From the NCBI GenBank assembly GCA_030248065.1, contig JASAMV010007799.1, positions 1 to 64,000 on the forward strand: a stretch of DNA of 64,000 bases. The letters are read 5' to 3'. The DNA comes from Rhynchonema sp. JSB1_4 (taxonomy: Eukaryota; Nematoda; Chromadorea; Monhysterida; Xyalidae). Both the position numbers and the translations under genes were made by a program. Under the pieces are notes generated by a model. It ran no database searches. It was not told the DNA's origin and worked only from the letters and a program-made list of their open reading frames with translations. Below are positions 26,901-38,050 of this stretch, piece by piece; within the stretch, counting starts at the first letter, position 1, and the number at the start of each line of letters is the position of its first letter.

Positions 26901-27288
26901 GATTCTAAGTCGGCCCTAATGCCGATCGACAGCGCCACAACATGAAACATCATCCAACCATTGTGCAGCCAGAACACATCGAGTGGCTGGCCGGTGCCGC
27001 CAACGGCCTGGCACTCGAACTCGGCCGAGTCGGCCAACCGACGAGTCACGTGACCATCGGGATAACGCGCGAAGTGCACACGCTGATCGGTCACATACAA
27101 GTCTGCAACAATAATGCAATTTCGGTAATTTTTTTGGTATAATTTTTTTTGGAGAGAAAATTTTCGCAAGAGAAAATCAGCAACCGCGTATATATGTGCG
27201 TATGACCTTGATGAGCGTGTAGATCGCCGATGTGAAAGCACAGCAGTGAGAGTAGGACGAGGATTAACCGCCAGACGTTTGTTGCCAT
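8934..27288 (-). CDS. Ig / fibronectin III transmembrane receptor (DCC, Nope, protogenin-like)
   Basis: Exons reconstructed in phase: 27288-27207, 27102-26959, 26548-26200, 25420-25263, 25187-25029, 23880-23698, 23357-23206, 20874-20608, 20313-20199, 19646-19464, 19201-19001, 18586-18080, 14110-13977, 13829-13633, 13102-12777, 12423-12183, 11504-11362, 11188-10952, 10496-10246, 9887-9727, 9267-8934; 4524 nt, about 1507 residues. Residues 1-26 are a signal peptide (WRLILVLLSLLCFHIG). Four Ig domains follow, with paired cysteines such as FECQAV / DYQCAAV, LNCSAEG / IYLCAID, FVCAIEG / VYACAVK and FECHVTA / VYQCFVD. About five FN3 domains come next (for example VPQNVSGEVV...IYVRWRPP and YELEVAAIDFRGEG). 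The helix SLIVAGALVATLLAVCCACV (about 1106-1128) is capped by LLRRR. The tail is about 380 residues, with a His-rich stretch near the end. Four Ig plus five FN3 fits Nope or protogenin; UNC-40/DCC has six FN3. Likely a neuronal or epithelial adhesion or guidance receptor; the orthologue is not certain. Confidence 0.88.
9332..9710. repeat. TTAA-flanked MITE filling the last receptor intron
   Basis: TTAA (9328-9331 and 9711-9714) flanks a 379-base element with ends AGGGCGTGTTGAACGTC and GACGTTCGACACGCCCT. The host intron is 9268-9726 (459 bases), so the element makes up over 80% of it. The AGGG...CCCT ends and TTAA are shared with 16367-18022 and 52996-53462. Confidence 0.8.
11531..11820. repeat. 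TIR element family B (GTATTGGTCGCACAATGAC), receptor intron 16
   Basis: Terminal inverted repeats GTATTGGTCGCACAATGACT and GGTCGTTGTGCGACCAATAC. It contains a tRNA-like stretch and a CATATGAGAATCC subterminal repeat. Copies lie at 55271-55541, 56986-57279, 58218-58511, 59956-60233 and in pieces around 61240-61901. Confidence 0.85.
14514..14901. repeat. Inverted-repeat element in a receptor intron
   Basis: Ends AGGGTGTCTGTCACTTTTAT and AGTGACAGGGTGT...GAGACACCCT. An inner hairpin at about 14644-14752 is formed by CTGATGTTTCAAGGC and its complement. Confidence 0.65.
15271..15355. repeat. Small palindrome, possible mini-MITE
   Basis: ATAGATGGCAGATTT and AAATCTGCCATCTAT face each other about 50 bases apart in a receptor intron. 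Confidence 0.5.
15479..15709. repeat. TTA-flanked MITE, copy 2
   Basis: A 231-base element between TTA repeats (15476-15478, 15710-15712), with ends AGGTCGGTTTATACTCTGAC and AGTCAGAAGTATAAATCGAC. Inverted relative to 4215-4440. Confidence 0.85.
16367..18022. repeat. 1.66-kb fold-back element with TTAA flanks
   Basis: Flanked by TTAA (16363-16366, 18023-18026) with ends AGGGCTCGGGACATAACCGA and CGGTTGTGTCCCGAGCCCT. Arms of roughly 500 bases match in inverted order (for example CTACCAAGAGATAG... against CTATCTCTTGGTAGAG), and weaker inverted matches continue towards the centre. It lies in the large receptor intron 14111-18079. No transposase frame is visible, so it is a non-autonomous piggyBac-like candidate. 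Confidence 0.85.
21227..21446. repeat. Inverted-repeat element family A, receptor intron copy
   Basis: GCGATACCAAACTTGGTGAT at the left and GATCACCAAGTTTGATATCG at the right. A GTCACGTGACC word sits near the right end, as in other copies. Confidence 0.85.
23396..23622. repeat. Inverted-repeat element family A filling receptor intron 6
   Basis: GCGATGTCAAACTTGGTTAT at the left and GATCACCAGGTTTGATTTCG at the right. It occupies about 227 of the 340 bases of intron 23358-23697. Confidence 0.85.
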
Positions 27289-29656
27289 AAAAATAGTGCG
27301 ATTTTGACCGAACGTGGCATGTCTGGGTGCGGCCACGCCAAAACACAACACACAACGTTCTCTCGAGGCTGACACGCCCGAATTTGAATGATTTCTTTGT
27401 CCAATTTTCTTCAGTTGGATTGCTCACGAACTGTGATGTTGCAATTCATAAAAGTGCAGTTTTGTGTCGGCGAATTCAAATGTCAGTCGCTGGCTGCTTT
27501 GTTGTGTGACGCGCGAGCGCAGCGAGACAACAAAATGTTTCAATTCAGATTTCACAGCGCGTTTCAGTTTTTTGCACGATTCGTGCGAATCTGCTGAGCT
27601 GCTGTGTTGATGTTATATTCTGGATAGGTTTTCAAAAATTCAGAATATTTTTGTTGGCTGAAGAATGATATTTTCCGTCCTGAGGCCAGTTGATATCTTT
27701 GTTGAGTAGTGTGATGTGGCCTGAAGTGAAGTATACTTCGTTCCTGCCGTCAAGTTGTATCAATAACGAAATGATTTGGCCTGAAATGCAAGCAAACGAA
27801 AATGTTTCATATCATCTTGATAATCGGTTGACGGCTTACGCCACTAATCGGGAGGAGAAAATATTTCAACATGAAAACGACCGACCTATGTTTTCACATG
27901 CTCTATGCCATTATGCCCAAGCCCATGGCGGCGATAGGCCGGCATTATGACACCAACGCATCAACACCTGCGAAAGCACGTGCGTGTTTGGGGGGACCAT
28001 AATTGGAACTACAAATACGTGCATACATACGTTTAGTTAGCAGGCGCGCGTTCTGTGAGCACGGCGTAATGAAAAAAGCCCGTCCGTGCCTGTCTGCCCC
28101 ACCCCACACGGCCACAATAACCTGTGGTGGGTGAGGGATGCTGCCTGTCCGTCGGGGCAAACACAAATGAGCCCGCCCGCCTTGCCAACAACAACAGCGA
28201 TGAAAACGAAGTGGTGTCCCGACCTATATATGTGATGGTGTCATGACGCAACATTATCCATGATTGCCTTTGGCTGACTGCCCACTCTCCACACTGAGAC
28301 CACACTAAGGCCAGAAATGTCGATCGGAAGTGTTCGTGGGACAGTTCGCCTGTAGTTCTTGTATGTAACTAGGTGGAGGGAGGCCTTTAAACCAAACCGT
28401 GAGAATACAGTTCCAATAGCATTTCACAGCATCACTGACACGACGACCCAAAAAAATCTGGAGAGATGTAGATAAATGGTGGCAGATCGCCGGTAAAAAA
28501 AAATACAGCAATAAAACGGCGCGCGAACACTGGCATTCGGCGGATGACATCCACTCTCTCAAAGTCGACGTGCTGGAACAACAGCAAAAGAACCTTGATC
28601 AAGCACCAGTAGATGTAGAAACAAGGAAGCTGTGGGTGGGAGGGCGCTGCAATGTGACCACGATATGGTCGAGCTTGACGTGGTGTGGTAGTTGTTGTGT
28701 GTTGTTGGGAATGCAACCAGATTATTCGAAGCACACGACCAAACTCAAAGTCACCGACGATAACAACCTCAAAATTACGCCCGGGCCACGGCGCTCGAAG
28801 TATATACACCAATCACAACTGATACGATTCGGCGTTGTCACGTTTGTTGGTTGAAGTCAAGGGTGAAGAAAACAAAGTGCCTTTTTGAACCGCAATAAAA
28901 TTCATCTTTCCGGCAGCGCACGCGCACACTACAGAAACACGCGGACACCACCATTGCGCCGCGCGCGCATACAAAATTCGAACGGGGCGAAAAAAAAACC
29001 ACGAGGAACAAGAAGAAGGGTACAAAGTTAATGCAGACTCACGCAACACAACAAAGGGGGGAAGCGAGGGACGGATAACTGTGTTGGGCCACGGCGGACA
29101 GCGAGTATGACAACAAACAGCGAGAGGGAAAACCCAGCCGAGCGTTGGGAGACGTTGCCAAAAACACGACACCGCCCGCCCGCTTGTGAGTGTGAGTGAA
29201 TACGAACACACTCACTCACTCGAACAGTGAAACACAGAGACGCACACACGAAATTGGTGTGACCAACGACCATGTTGCGGGAAGAACACGACGAAACGAC
29301 AAAATGGCAACACACATTGCACTGGGGTTGGGGACAGTGTTTGTGTGCAGAGAGAGAGAGAGAGCGAGCGAGCGCGTGATATGAACAAAACACACACACA
29401 GGCATAGGCAAGGTGTGGGGTGGAAAAAACGGCCGATTGGACGCGAGTAGTGTGTATGTATGCCCACACAGCAGCAGCAGTGAGGTGATATGCACAACGA
29501 CACACACACAAATATGCCGACACCAAGGAAGGGAATCGGTTGACAACAACCTGGTTGGTGGCGCGCTCTCTGATCGCTCTACACCCAGCCAGTCCCAAGA
29601 AATAATAATGTACATGGGGGTGGTTGGTATGGGTGCGTGAAGTGCGCAAGCGCAAT
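27289..29656. other. Receptor 5' flank, CA/GT-rich, no gene recognised
   Basis: Probable promoter side of the minus-strand receptor. The part from about 28900 to 29690 is rich in CACA, GAGA and TGTG words. Long minus-strand open frames here are Cys/Val/Ser-rich translations of those repeats and show no domain or splice evidence. Confidence 0.4.
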
Positions 29657-29670
29657 GGAATGATAGTAAA

Positions 29671-29692
29671 CACACACACACACACACACACA
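29671..29692. repeat. CA microsatellite
   Basis: An uninterrupted CA tract ending where the hAT-like element at 29693 begins. Confidence 0.9.
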
Positions 29693-30831
29693 CAGTGGCG
29701 CACACAGGTTTTGGAGTCAGTATGGGCACTTTTGGAAAAATGCATTTTTACCTAGTGCTTGTTGCAAACCCAACATTTGTCAATTTTACCTCGTGCGTTT
29801 TCACCAATTTCTATTCTTTTCGCGCAATTTTTGGCGCGCGAATTTTGAGTATTGTGAAGCAAAGACCACCGATTTTACACTAATTTTGGTCATCATGGTC
29901 AAAAAGTAACACTTTTGGGGCAAAATCGGGGATATGTACCTACTATACCGGGGTAAAAATCGGGGGAATACCTTCTGTACCATGCCAAACATAGGGGGTT
30001 GTATCAGGCGAGGGGATCGCAGACGCTGCCCATTCAGTCTGGGGCGAAGTTGTACAAGGAGAGCACGGGCCTTCTGCCCCCTGAATGTGCCCTTTACTTG
30101 GTCCAACGCTCTGACTGGATGAAGAAGAGAACTGTTAATGAACGTCGCGCGAAGCGCAAAATTTTCAGATTTCGGAGGAATTTTGTGGTAAAATGGCTGT
30201 TTGGGCGTATTTAACAGGAGTTTTTTATTTGTAAATCATGACCGACTGTCTTTAACATCTCATTTGGTTTGGAGTTCGCCAACAAACACGCTTTGAAGAT
30301 GAGTGCGTTTGATCGTCGGCAGATGAACTTTGAAGCCCCCTGTTTTGCAACCAATGCCAATCAGCGTGTTGTAATGAACATGATTGTAGTACTTACTGCT
30401 ATATATTGTAGTGGAGTAGCCAGTCTACGCTTACTTAGACCAGTTATGGGCAACATTGACACAAAAGGAAACGGGAAGAAACGCGCGCAGCGCGAAAATT
30501 TTTAGATTTTTTCGCTCTTTGTACCTTTGGAAACCGCATTTCTCACACTTCCATGTCAAAAAAGTGCCCATCGCCACCTGAAAACTCGCCAAAAGTGCCC
30601 CATCATTTTTTGAATTGACCACCTCAAATTTTTTGATTTGACCACCACCTCAAACTGACTATGGGCTCCTGACCAAGGTGCCCATATGGCTGTTGCGCCA
30701 CTGCCTTTGCCCATGGGCATTTTTAGGGAATTAAATTGTGCCCATGGGCACTTTTGGCAAAATTGTGCCCATGGGCACTTTTGAGACACCCTGGGCATTG
30801 CCCAATTTGCCCATTCCCAGGTGCGCCACTG
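29693..30831. mobile_element. hAT-like non-autonomous element inside a CA tract
   Basis: Begins CAGTGGCGCACACAGG and ends CCAGGTGCGCCACTG. CAGTGGCG termini are characteristic of hAT elements, which make 8-bp duplications; both flanks are CACACACA, consistent with that but not proof because the target is a CA repeat. The interior repeats TGCCCATGGGCACTTTTGGC several times and has another CGCCACTG at about 30698. No transposase is seen. Confidence 0.7.
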
Positions 30832-31006
30832 CACACACACATTGCGACTGAGTGGTAAAGTCGGCAGGATGCCCGCACAACGCAACATCTTCGTGTGTGC
30901 TGCCTGTGTGCCTGCCTCTGGTGGCTGAAGTGTGTGTGTAGGTAGGTATACTGCTCCTGCTGGTTGCAGCGCATACACACACCACGTGCGCGACTCTTCT
31001 GTCACA

Positions 31007-31031
31007 TGACGTGTGTGTGTGTGTGTGTGTG
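31007..31031. repeat. GT microsatellite
   Basis: An uninterrupted GT tract of about 25 bases, about 180 bases beyond the hAT-like element. Confidence 0.9.
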
Positions 31032-34000
31032 TGCTTGCGGGGTGGTGGGTTTACCCTGGCCGATCGCCAACTGCTTGTGTGTGCGCGCGCACTCACACAC
31101 AGCACCATTGGAATTGACGGTCTGCGCAGACTTTACGGTCCGACGGTCTGTCCTCTATTGCACGAGTGTACGGTGGCAGAGTGGTGAAGGGCTGTGCGCA
31201 CAGACCGTCAATTCTTGTGCACAAGTGGCAGGCAGGCAGGCAGCAAGATGAATCGGTTTGTTGTACATTATTGCATTGGCCGCATTCAATGGGCAACTAA
31301 ACGATGTTGCCACTTGCGTTCTCTGCGCGGGCGATGTGATAATGCACCGTGTGCGAAAGAAAATACACTGGGCCAAGGGAGGGAGCGTCTTTTCAATAGC
31401 CTGTGCCAGAAATCTGAGAAATGGTGACTTATGAACGTGCAAGCCGCTGCGACTGTCGTTTGAGCTCATCGTTTGTCTCTCATTTGCCACTTTAAAACAG
31501 ACAAAGCGCGCGAAAATTGACGCCCCGCTCGTTCTTGTTTTTGTTTTGAAAATAATATTTATTTTGTTTCAAAACGCGATGAAGATTTATGAGCGTTGAC
31601 AGGGACAGAGATGATGCGTGTGAAACATGCAAATCTACCGAAGACCAAAAAAATACGCGGGGAAACAAAGAGCGGGATCAGATATGACTGTGCGCCATCA
31701 ACCAATAACACAAACATTTTCGGTATCTGGATCCAATATGAATTCAATCAAATTTATTTGCACCCATTCAGACATAGTCGGGGGTGTGTTTTGTCCAAAA
31801 TGCATGGTCAACTCGTGAAGTCCTCAATTCTGACCAAAGTATGTTGAAAAAAAAAACAACAGCATGGGAACAGTGGTCACAACCGACAGTTGATGCTATT
31901 GTAGTTCAGAGCTGCACTTGATGACAATATTTAACATTGCAAAAGAAGCGGTTGAATCTAAGAGTGACCGATTGAGCCTCGCAAATGCTTGGTTTGTTTG
32001 TCCTTTCAAAATTTCTTCTTTTCAAATGCATGGTTTTTTGATTTTAAAAAATCTGCAAAAAAATGAAAATGAATTGCAAACTACAGTTCTCGCGGTTTCA
32101 CAATCAGTTCTCCGTTTTATACAAACTTTCCTTCCGGCTTCCTGTATTACGCGGAATATCTCAAAACATATAAACTGACTAGAGGGGTGGAGCTGAAAAC
32201 TTGGCATCGTCGTCAAAAAATAATCAGCTCACTGGAAAAATTCGAGTGAAAGTATGGATATTCTTTTCCATCACACCACGTCAACAAAAGAAAGAGAAAG
32301 GAAAGAAATGAATGTGTATAATATTCTCATTCATTTTGGGTTGGTAAACAGCGAAATTCCACGCACAACAACATATCACCGCTCCACATATCTGTAAAAA
32401 TTGGCGGCACGTTCGTTTTCTGTATGTATGTATACTATATGTATGGTCTCATGATACCATTGAATGCAATTGAAAGGAAAATCGAAGGTGCGGCCAAGAA
32501 AGCGGTTTGGCGTTCACGGGTATAAAGTAGGTACCTACACCTGAGTATCGGAACGCAAACCGAACCGATATTTGGAATCGATGTATTTATGATATTCTTT
32601 CTTTCGCACAAAAAAACGCGAGCGACTCTGACAGTTGGTGTTGTTGTTGTTGTTTGATTGGCAAAAACACGCTCACAAACGTTATGTATGACACGTGCTG
32701 TGATGAAACGGAACGGGTGCATATCTAAGAGAAAAGACAGCACTGGTACTTTGTTGCATATTGTGGAGCCATGTCGGACCTGCCTGCAAAGGGTCAGGTG
32801 TTCATCTGAAATCTTCATCTTCTTAAAACCGGGCAACCGGATATCGCATGCTCTCAGAATCCGGCCTTTCGCAATAAAATGTGACTATATACGATGAGTG
32901 ATCACGAAAACATCGTTCAAACAATATGAAATGCGTTTAAATTGTGAGAATTAATTTTTAAAAATTTGCTTTCGGGAACAAACTCGAGCTTGTGCCGACT
33001 TACGCTCCCCCTTTTGATCAGGCAACGGCAGAACATTTAGTAGGGAATCCAACCAGCTCGTCAACCAACAGCCACGTGTGAAATGTTTCACAAAGGTTTC
33101 ATCTGTCAGCGAGCTGGTTCTTGTCTCAGTCTCACTGCCTTTCATGATCAAAAGGGTGAGCGTAAGTCGGCACAAGCTCGCGTTTGTTCCTGAAAGCAAC
33201 TTTTCAGAGATAAATTCTGACAGTTTTAACGTGGTTTGTCTCGTTTGATCGTTGTTTTTGTGACCGTTGGACATAAACAGTCTAACTGCGTAGTAAAAAA
33301 GCAAGCATGAGATACACGGTTTCCCGCTTTTACAAAGCGCACCGGAGCAGGCAGGTAACCTTCAAATGCAACTTGTAAACTGGCTTATTAAAGTTGGAAA
33401 CACTGAAAACAAAGCCGTCTGCAAGCATGAATGTGGACACGTTCAATGCCTAATATGATTGGAAAAAAATTTACACAAATTTTTTAAGGCCCTATGCCGT
33501 TCACACTGTGGCCGGCATGAGACGCAGATGAAAAGAGCAAGTCATACGGGCCCCGGCAGGTGCGACACTGATTAGAATCTTCCGCACGCAACCAAAATAC
33601 AAAAAAACACTATAAATTGCATTTACGCTGAATTGGTATGAGATACTGTAAATGTAATCGGTTCACTCAGATACGTATATGCAAAAATTTATTTTGAACG
33701 AAATAAATACAGAGCTTTTTTTAAAAAAATGGAATCTTGCAATGATGACAGCAGCAGATGTCCAGCAGACCAACGGTCTCCAACAGAGTTATTGATTGAA
33801 TTGTATTGCATTGATCGGTTGTGGAATTGGCTGTGCAAAAAAACATCTGCGAGATGAATACACGTTTGGTTGAGAGAGAATTTATTGAAGAAATAGTTTT
33901 TTCGCAAGCAAAACAGCGCCGGCATAATCGAATCGGAGAATACAAATCAGTGCGTGTGTCATTCAGTTACGTTGCAACTTTACCCAGTAAGCCAGCATGA

Positions 34001-35021
34001 ATATGCATGGCCATGGGCAGTCGTACCCTGCGTGAACCTTAATTTACACCCTAATCAAGTAAAAATCACATCACTGAGACATTATACCGTGTCCAAAAGT
34101 TCGATGTTACAATCTATACAAAACAAACTTTATGGGCAGTTGATGTTCTTATCAAAACTGTGTGCCATTGTTTTTATCGGAATTTAAATATGGGAAATGG
34201 GAAGACAAATGGGCCTGGCATCAATGTAGCAAAGGTGCGTTTGATAATCACGTGAACAAAACTGGCAGCAGATCTGCCGGAGTTTTTCGAATAAAGCACC
34301 AAGAGCTCCAGTTAGTTGAAAAGAGGTGGAAAATCGACAGGTCTGTGGTACCAGTTGCTGTTTTATACTGTGCAAAAATAATACGTTTATATCCTGCTTA
34401 GTGGAGAAAATCTTTCCTCTTTTGGCTTTCTTTTGGAAAACCTCTTACAGCACTTACAGTACATAAAGGAAGGGCTCTATCCGGGGAAGGGTCTGCACAT
34501 ACGAAAAACTAGGGTCATGAGACAAAAACAGTGTCACACAAAGTTATTATGACGAGTTTTTGAACTTTATGTGCCGAGTTTTCAAAATGGGTTTCCACGC
34601 GCGCGGAAAACGGCAAGAAACGCGCGTGTTTGGAGAGCAAATAATAAATACGGGGGTAATAAAATGGCGAATCACGAAACATATTCAAGAAACAATGGCA
34701 AGTTGTACACCTGATGTCAGGTGCAGGAATTGATAGTATAAAATGAATAAACACACCAGAAACGTGTAAAAACAAAAAATGTCGTAAACACGCAAACGAA
34801 AACGCGAGAATGCGCGCTACAGTTACATACTTTTGAAACTTTGATGTTATTTCTGTGCCCGTTTGAAACATGCGCGACGCCAAAAGCGCGTGTTTTTGAC
34901 GAAAAACAATAAATCATTTGATTCAACGGCGTCAGCATTTTCTTGCATGTTTGCCAAAACGGTGATTGTTCGGTCAAAATATTGTAACGCGCACGTGCTT
35001 TGTATCAGCAAACGACGAAGT
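31032..35021. other. Intergenic, no gene recognised
   Basis: Apart from the hairpin element at 32967-33199, nothing with coding, RNA or repeat logic was recognised. Around 31125 and 31197 the words TTGACGGTCTGCGCA and TGCGCACAGACCGTCAATT form a short inverted pair. Confidence 0.4.
32967..33199. repeat. MITE with 40-base inverted repeats
   Basis: GGGAACAAACTCGAGCTTGT, then GCCGACTTACGCTC on the left, mirrored by GAGCGTAAGTCGGC and ACAAGCTCGCGTTTGTTCC on the right. CCCTTTTGATCA is also mirrored further in. Confidence 0.85.
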
Positions 35022-35024
35022 TTA

Positions 35025-36511
35025 GGCCGCATTCACAATGCAAGCGGATTAGCGGATTAGCCGATTAGCGGGCGAGATGCGCACGCTTTTGCATTCACAA
35101 TGCAAAAAGCGGATTAGCGGGTTAGCGGATTAGCGGGCGAGCAACTTTTCACACCCGCTAATCCGCTAATCCGCTGCACGCGTGTGCATTCACAATGCAA
35201 AGCGGATTAGCCTGTTAGCGGATTAGCGGGTCCGCTAATCCGCTTTTCACGATTAGAACTGGTTCTATTTTTTTTGCGGATTAGCACCGGAGGCGCACGT
35301 TCAGAAGTTTATTATTTGCCTTCAAAACATTTTCAGAGCATGAAAAAAGTGTATACATTAGCAGCTTAACCACCTGCGTTCATTGGAAACGTTTTTGTTG
35401 CAGTTTGATGTTTGGAAAAGAGATTTTTTACAACGTATGGTATCATTATCGCGTTCAGTTTCGACTCTACACGACAAGGTTGTAAAATGCTGTATTACAA
35501 AATGTGCTTGCTGTTTTTTCCGACGGGCTTTGCATCGTGGCGAAAGTAAAGCCAGCCAGCCAGCCACTGAAGAAATAACTTGCATTGAACAATCAATGCG
35601 AGAATGCAATTCAACTCATTAACATTTTTGCCACAGCAGCCAGCTATTTTTACACGGTTTCATATGAAAACAAAAAAACTGAAGAAATAATGTAAAGTGA
35701 TGTCCATGGGCGGTGTCGTACACGCGCCCTGTTATTCAGCAGGCCAGCACGCTACCGCTGCGCTTCGCAGCTCTGCATCGATCGTGCTATAAAGCGAGTG
35801 ATAAACCTAGCAGCGTGTAAACTGCAAGTCTGTGTTGCGCTAAACTAGACAGTGCAGTGCTTATGATATCACACACGCGAAGGTTTGTTCGTGCATAAAC
35901 ACTGCGTCCTGCCTGAGGCGCATGTGGTCGAAGTTTGGCTAATATTACAATGGTCAACTCAAGTGGTCAAATCACTTAGTCAACTCACAGCAGTCCCAAA
36001 TAAATGCGAGAAATAATACATGGCATTCGGGGTGAGTTGACGAATCTACAATGTAAGTTGACAAAGTGATTCGACCACTTGAGTTGACCACTCTAATATA
36101 CGCCTGTGTGTTATTCGTGCTATTTTCGTGATCGGTGTTCCTATATTTCTGTTTATTGGTTGGAAATGCTGCAATCCAATGAAACATTTAGAATAACAAC
36201 ATTTGATTGATTTGATGTGTGTAATTTGCCATTTGTTGAACAAAGAAAGACACAAACAACAAAATTTTGAAGTAAATCTACTTTTTCACCTAAACTCGGA
36301 CGACGTGCATTGTGAGCGCAAACACTTTTTGCGGATTAGCGGATTAGCGGGTTAGCGGATTAGCGGGTCTCCAATTAGCTGACCCGCTAATCCGCTTTTT
36401 CAATTTCCATTGTGAATGCAAAAGCGTGCGCGAAAAGCGGGCCCGCTAATCCGCAACCCGCTAATCCGCTAATCCGCTAACCCGCTAATCCGCAGCATTG
36501 TGAATGCGGCC
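35025..36511. mobile_element. 1.49-kb TTA-flanked element with GCGGATTAGC arrays
   Basis: TTA (35022-35024 and 36512-36514) flanks GGCCGCATTCACAATGC...GCATTGTGAATGCGGCC. Just inside each end are tandem and inverted arrays of GCGGATTAGC / GCTAATCCGC, with GCATTGTGAATGC words between arrays. The interior holds another inverted pair (35952-36092) and no transposase. It looks like a large non-autonomous PIF/Harbinger-type element. Confidence 0.85.
35952..36092. repeat. Small inverted-repeat element nested in the 35-36.5 kb element
   Basis: GGTCAACTCAAGTGGTCAAA and CGACCACTTGAGTTGACCAC are mirrored; AGTTGAC words repeat internally. Confidence 0.7.
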
Positions 36512-37314
36512 TTATTGATGGAATGACCAGGAGAAATCTTAAAAAAATCATGATCGAAATGCGAAACAATCTTTATTGTGTGAGTCCAGTTGGTTACAGT
36601 CAACGTCAAGTCCAGTTGTTCTATCCGGGCTCGTTACAAAATGCGATGGAGTCATTTAGGTGGCACTGAGCTGGTCAAAGAATATACACAGGTAACTTGT
36701 TTCACATAACGAACAAAAACGCGTGCAGTTGCACGTGTTACACACGTTTAATGGCTGAAATTGAACATACTGGGTGCGCCATGTTAGTGTATGACAACGG
36801 TAAAATAGACCCAACAACTAGTCATGGACAGGTGATACAACACGAGAGATGTAATAAGCAGCGGCTGGCCGTCTTTGATGTGGCGTCGTTTAGCGAGCTG
36901 TAATTGTTGTCAATAATTAGAGCTGTTTCTCGCGTGCTGTCGCGTCACGTTTTCTCTTTGTGCCGCCAGTGCGTCTGACGTGCATCATGCTCGCAAAATC
37001 TGGGGCTAATGCTAATGTCGTTGATGCGGGTCATCGGCACTTGGGTGTCGATAAAGCAATGCAGCCGTCTTAAATAAACGCAACGCCCTGCGCTGACCAT
37101 TTGCGTCGACGGCACCAGCATACGCCGGATCGAGGACGTTTAAAGGCAAGGAGTCATAATTAAACGGCTCGCATCGACTTCGACGAAACTTGGCACATTA
37201 ACCAGGCTTGGTCCAAAACACTCGTGTGGGCCCATCGGGCTCCCTGTCTGAGCTCGGACGGCCGAAAGTTGAAAAGTGGGGAACGACCTTGTACATAGAA
37301 TTCCACATGTACAT

Positions 37315-38050
37315 ACAGTACCAGCTGCAATTTTTGGCTGATTGAGGCCTGCGCCTGCAGAGCCTGCAGGCTCAAGAGCCTGCGCAGGCTCAATACAAAA
37401 GATAGCAGCCTACAGAGCCTGCATGCTCGGCGCAGGCTTCGCAGGCCCAGTGTATAAGCGGTCGCAGGCGCAGGCTCATGAGCCTGCAGCGCCTGCAGGC
37501 TCGGCGGATGCACAGCTGCGCTTGCTTGTTTTTGTTACATTTAGTCATGTACGTTTTATGGACGGAGTGCGTATTATCTCGTATTTAGCCATTAGTATAT
37601 GGATATTTGTTGCATGTTTTATTAGTACATGATTACCTTTCTTATAGTTTTCTGCTGAAACTTGACAAAACACGCGAAAAGGAACTTGTTTCTTCTTAAA
37701 CAATGAATCTGGATAAAATGTGGCCTTATCGACAGTTTTATTGCTTCTTCTTTCAACTCTTTGGTTTTTTTCAGCGTGAACGTTGTATAAATGCTTCAAA
37801 CAACTGAGAAAAACTGAATTAAAATCATATCACAAAGCACAAAAAGTAGCTGTGCATCCGCCGAGCCTGCAGGCGCTGCAGGCTCATGAGCCTGCGCCTG
37901 CGACCGCTTATACACTGGGCCTGCGAAGCCTGCGCCGAGCCTGCAGGCTCTGCAGGCTGCTATGTTTTGTATTGAGCCTGCGCAGGCTCGTGAGCCTGCA
38001 GGCTCTGCAGGCGCAGGCCTCAATCAGCCAAAAATTGCAGCTGGTACTGT
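37315..38050. mobile_element. 0.74-kb fold-back element with CCTGCAGG arrays
   Basis: Ends ACAGTACCAGCTGCAATTTT and AAAATTGCAGCTGGTACTGT. Each arm (37315-37517 and 37858-38050) is packed with GAGCCTGCAGGCTC-type palindromes; the arms are near-perfect inverted copies around an AT-rich centre without a gene. Confidence 0.85.

Noticed and set aside
8934..27288. Receptor considered as SAX-3/Robo
   Set aside because: Robo has five Ig and three FN3 domains; this reconstruction has four Ig and about five FN3, closer to the DCC/Nope/protogenin arrangement.
28813..29745. Long minus-strand open frames (up to 233 codons) upstream of the receptor
   Set aside because: Their Cys/Val/Ser/His-rich translations come from CA, GA and GT repeats, several overlapping frames stay open together, and no splice sites or domains support them.
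35025..36511. Regular GCGGATTAGC repeats considered as a CRISPR-like array
   Set aside because: The genome is eukaryotic, units are short, lie in both orientations and have no uniform unique spacers; terminal repeats and TTA duplications fit a transposable element.
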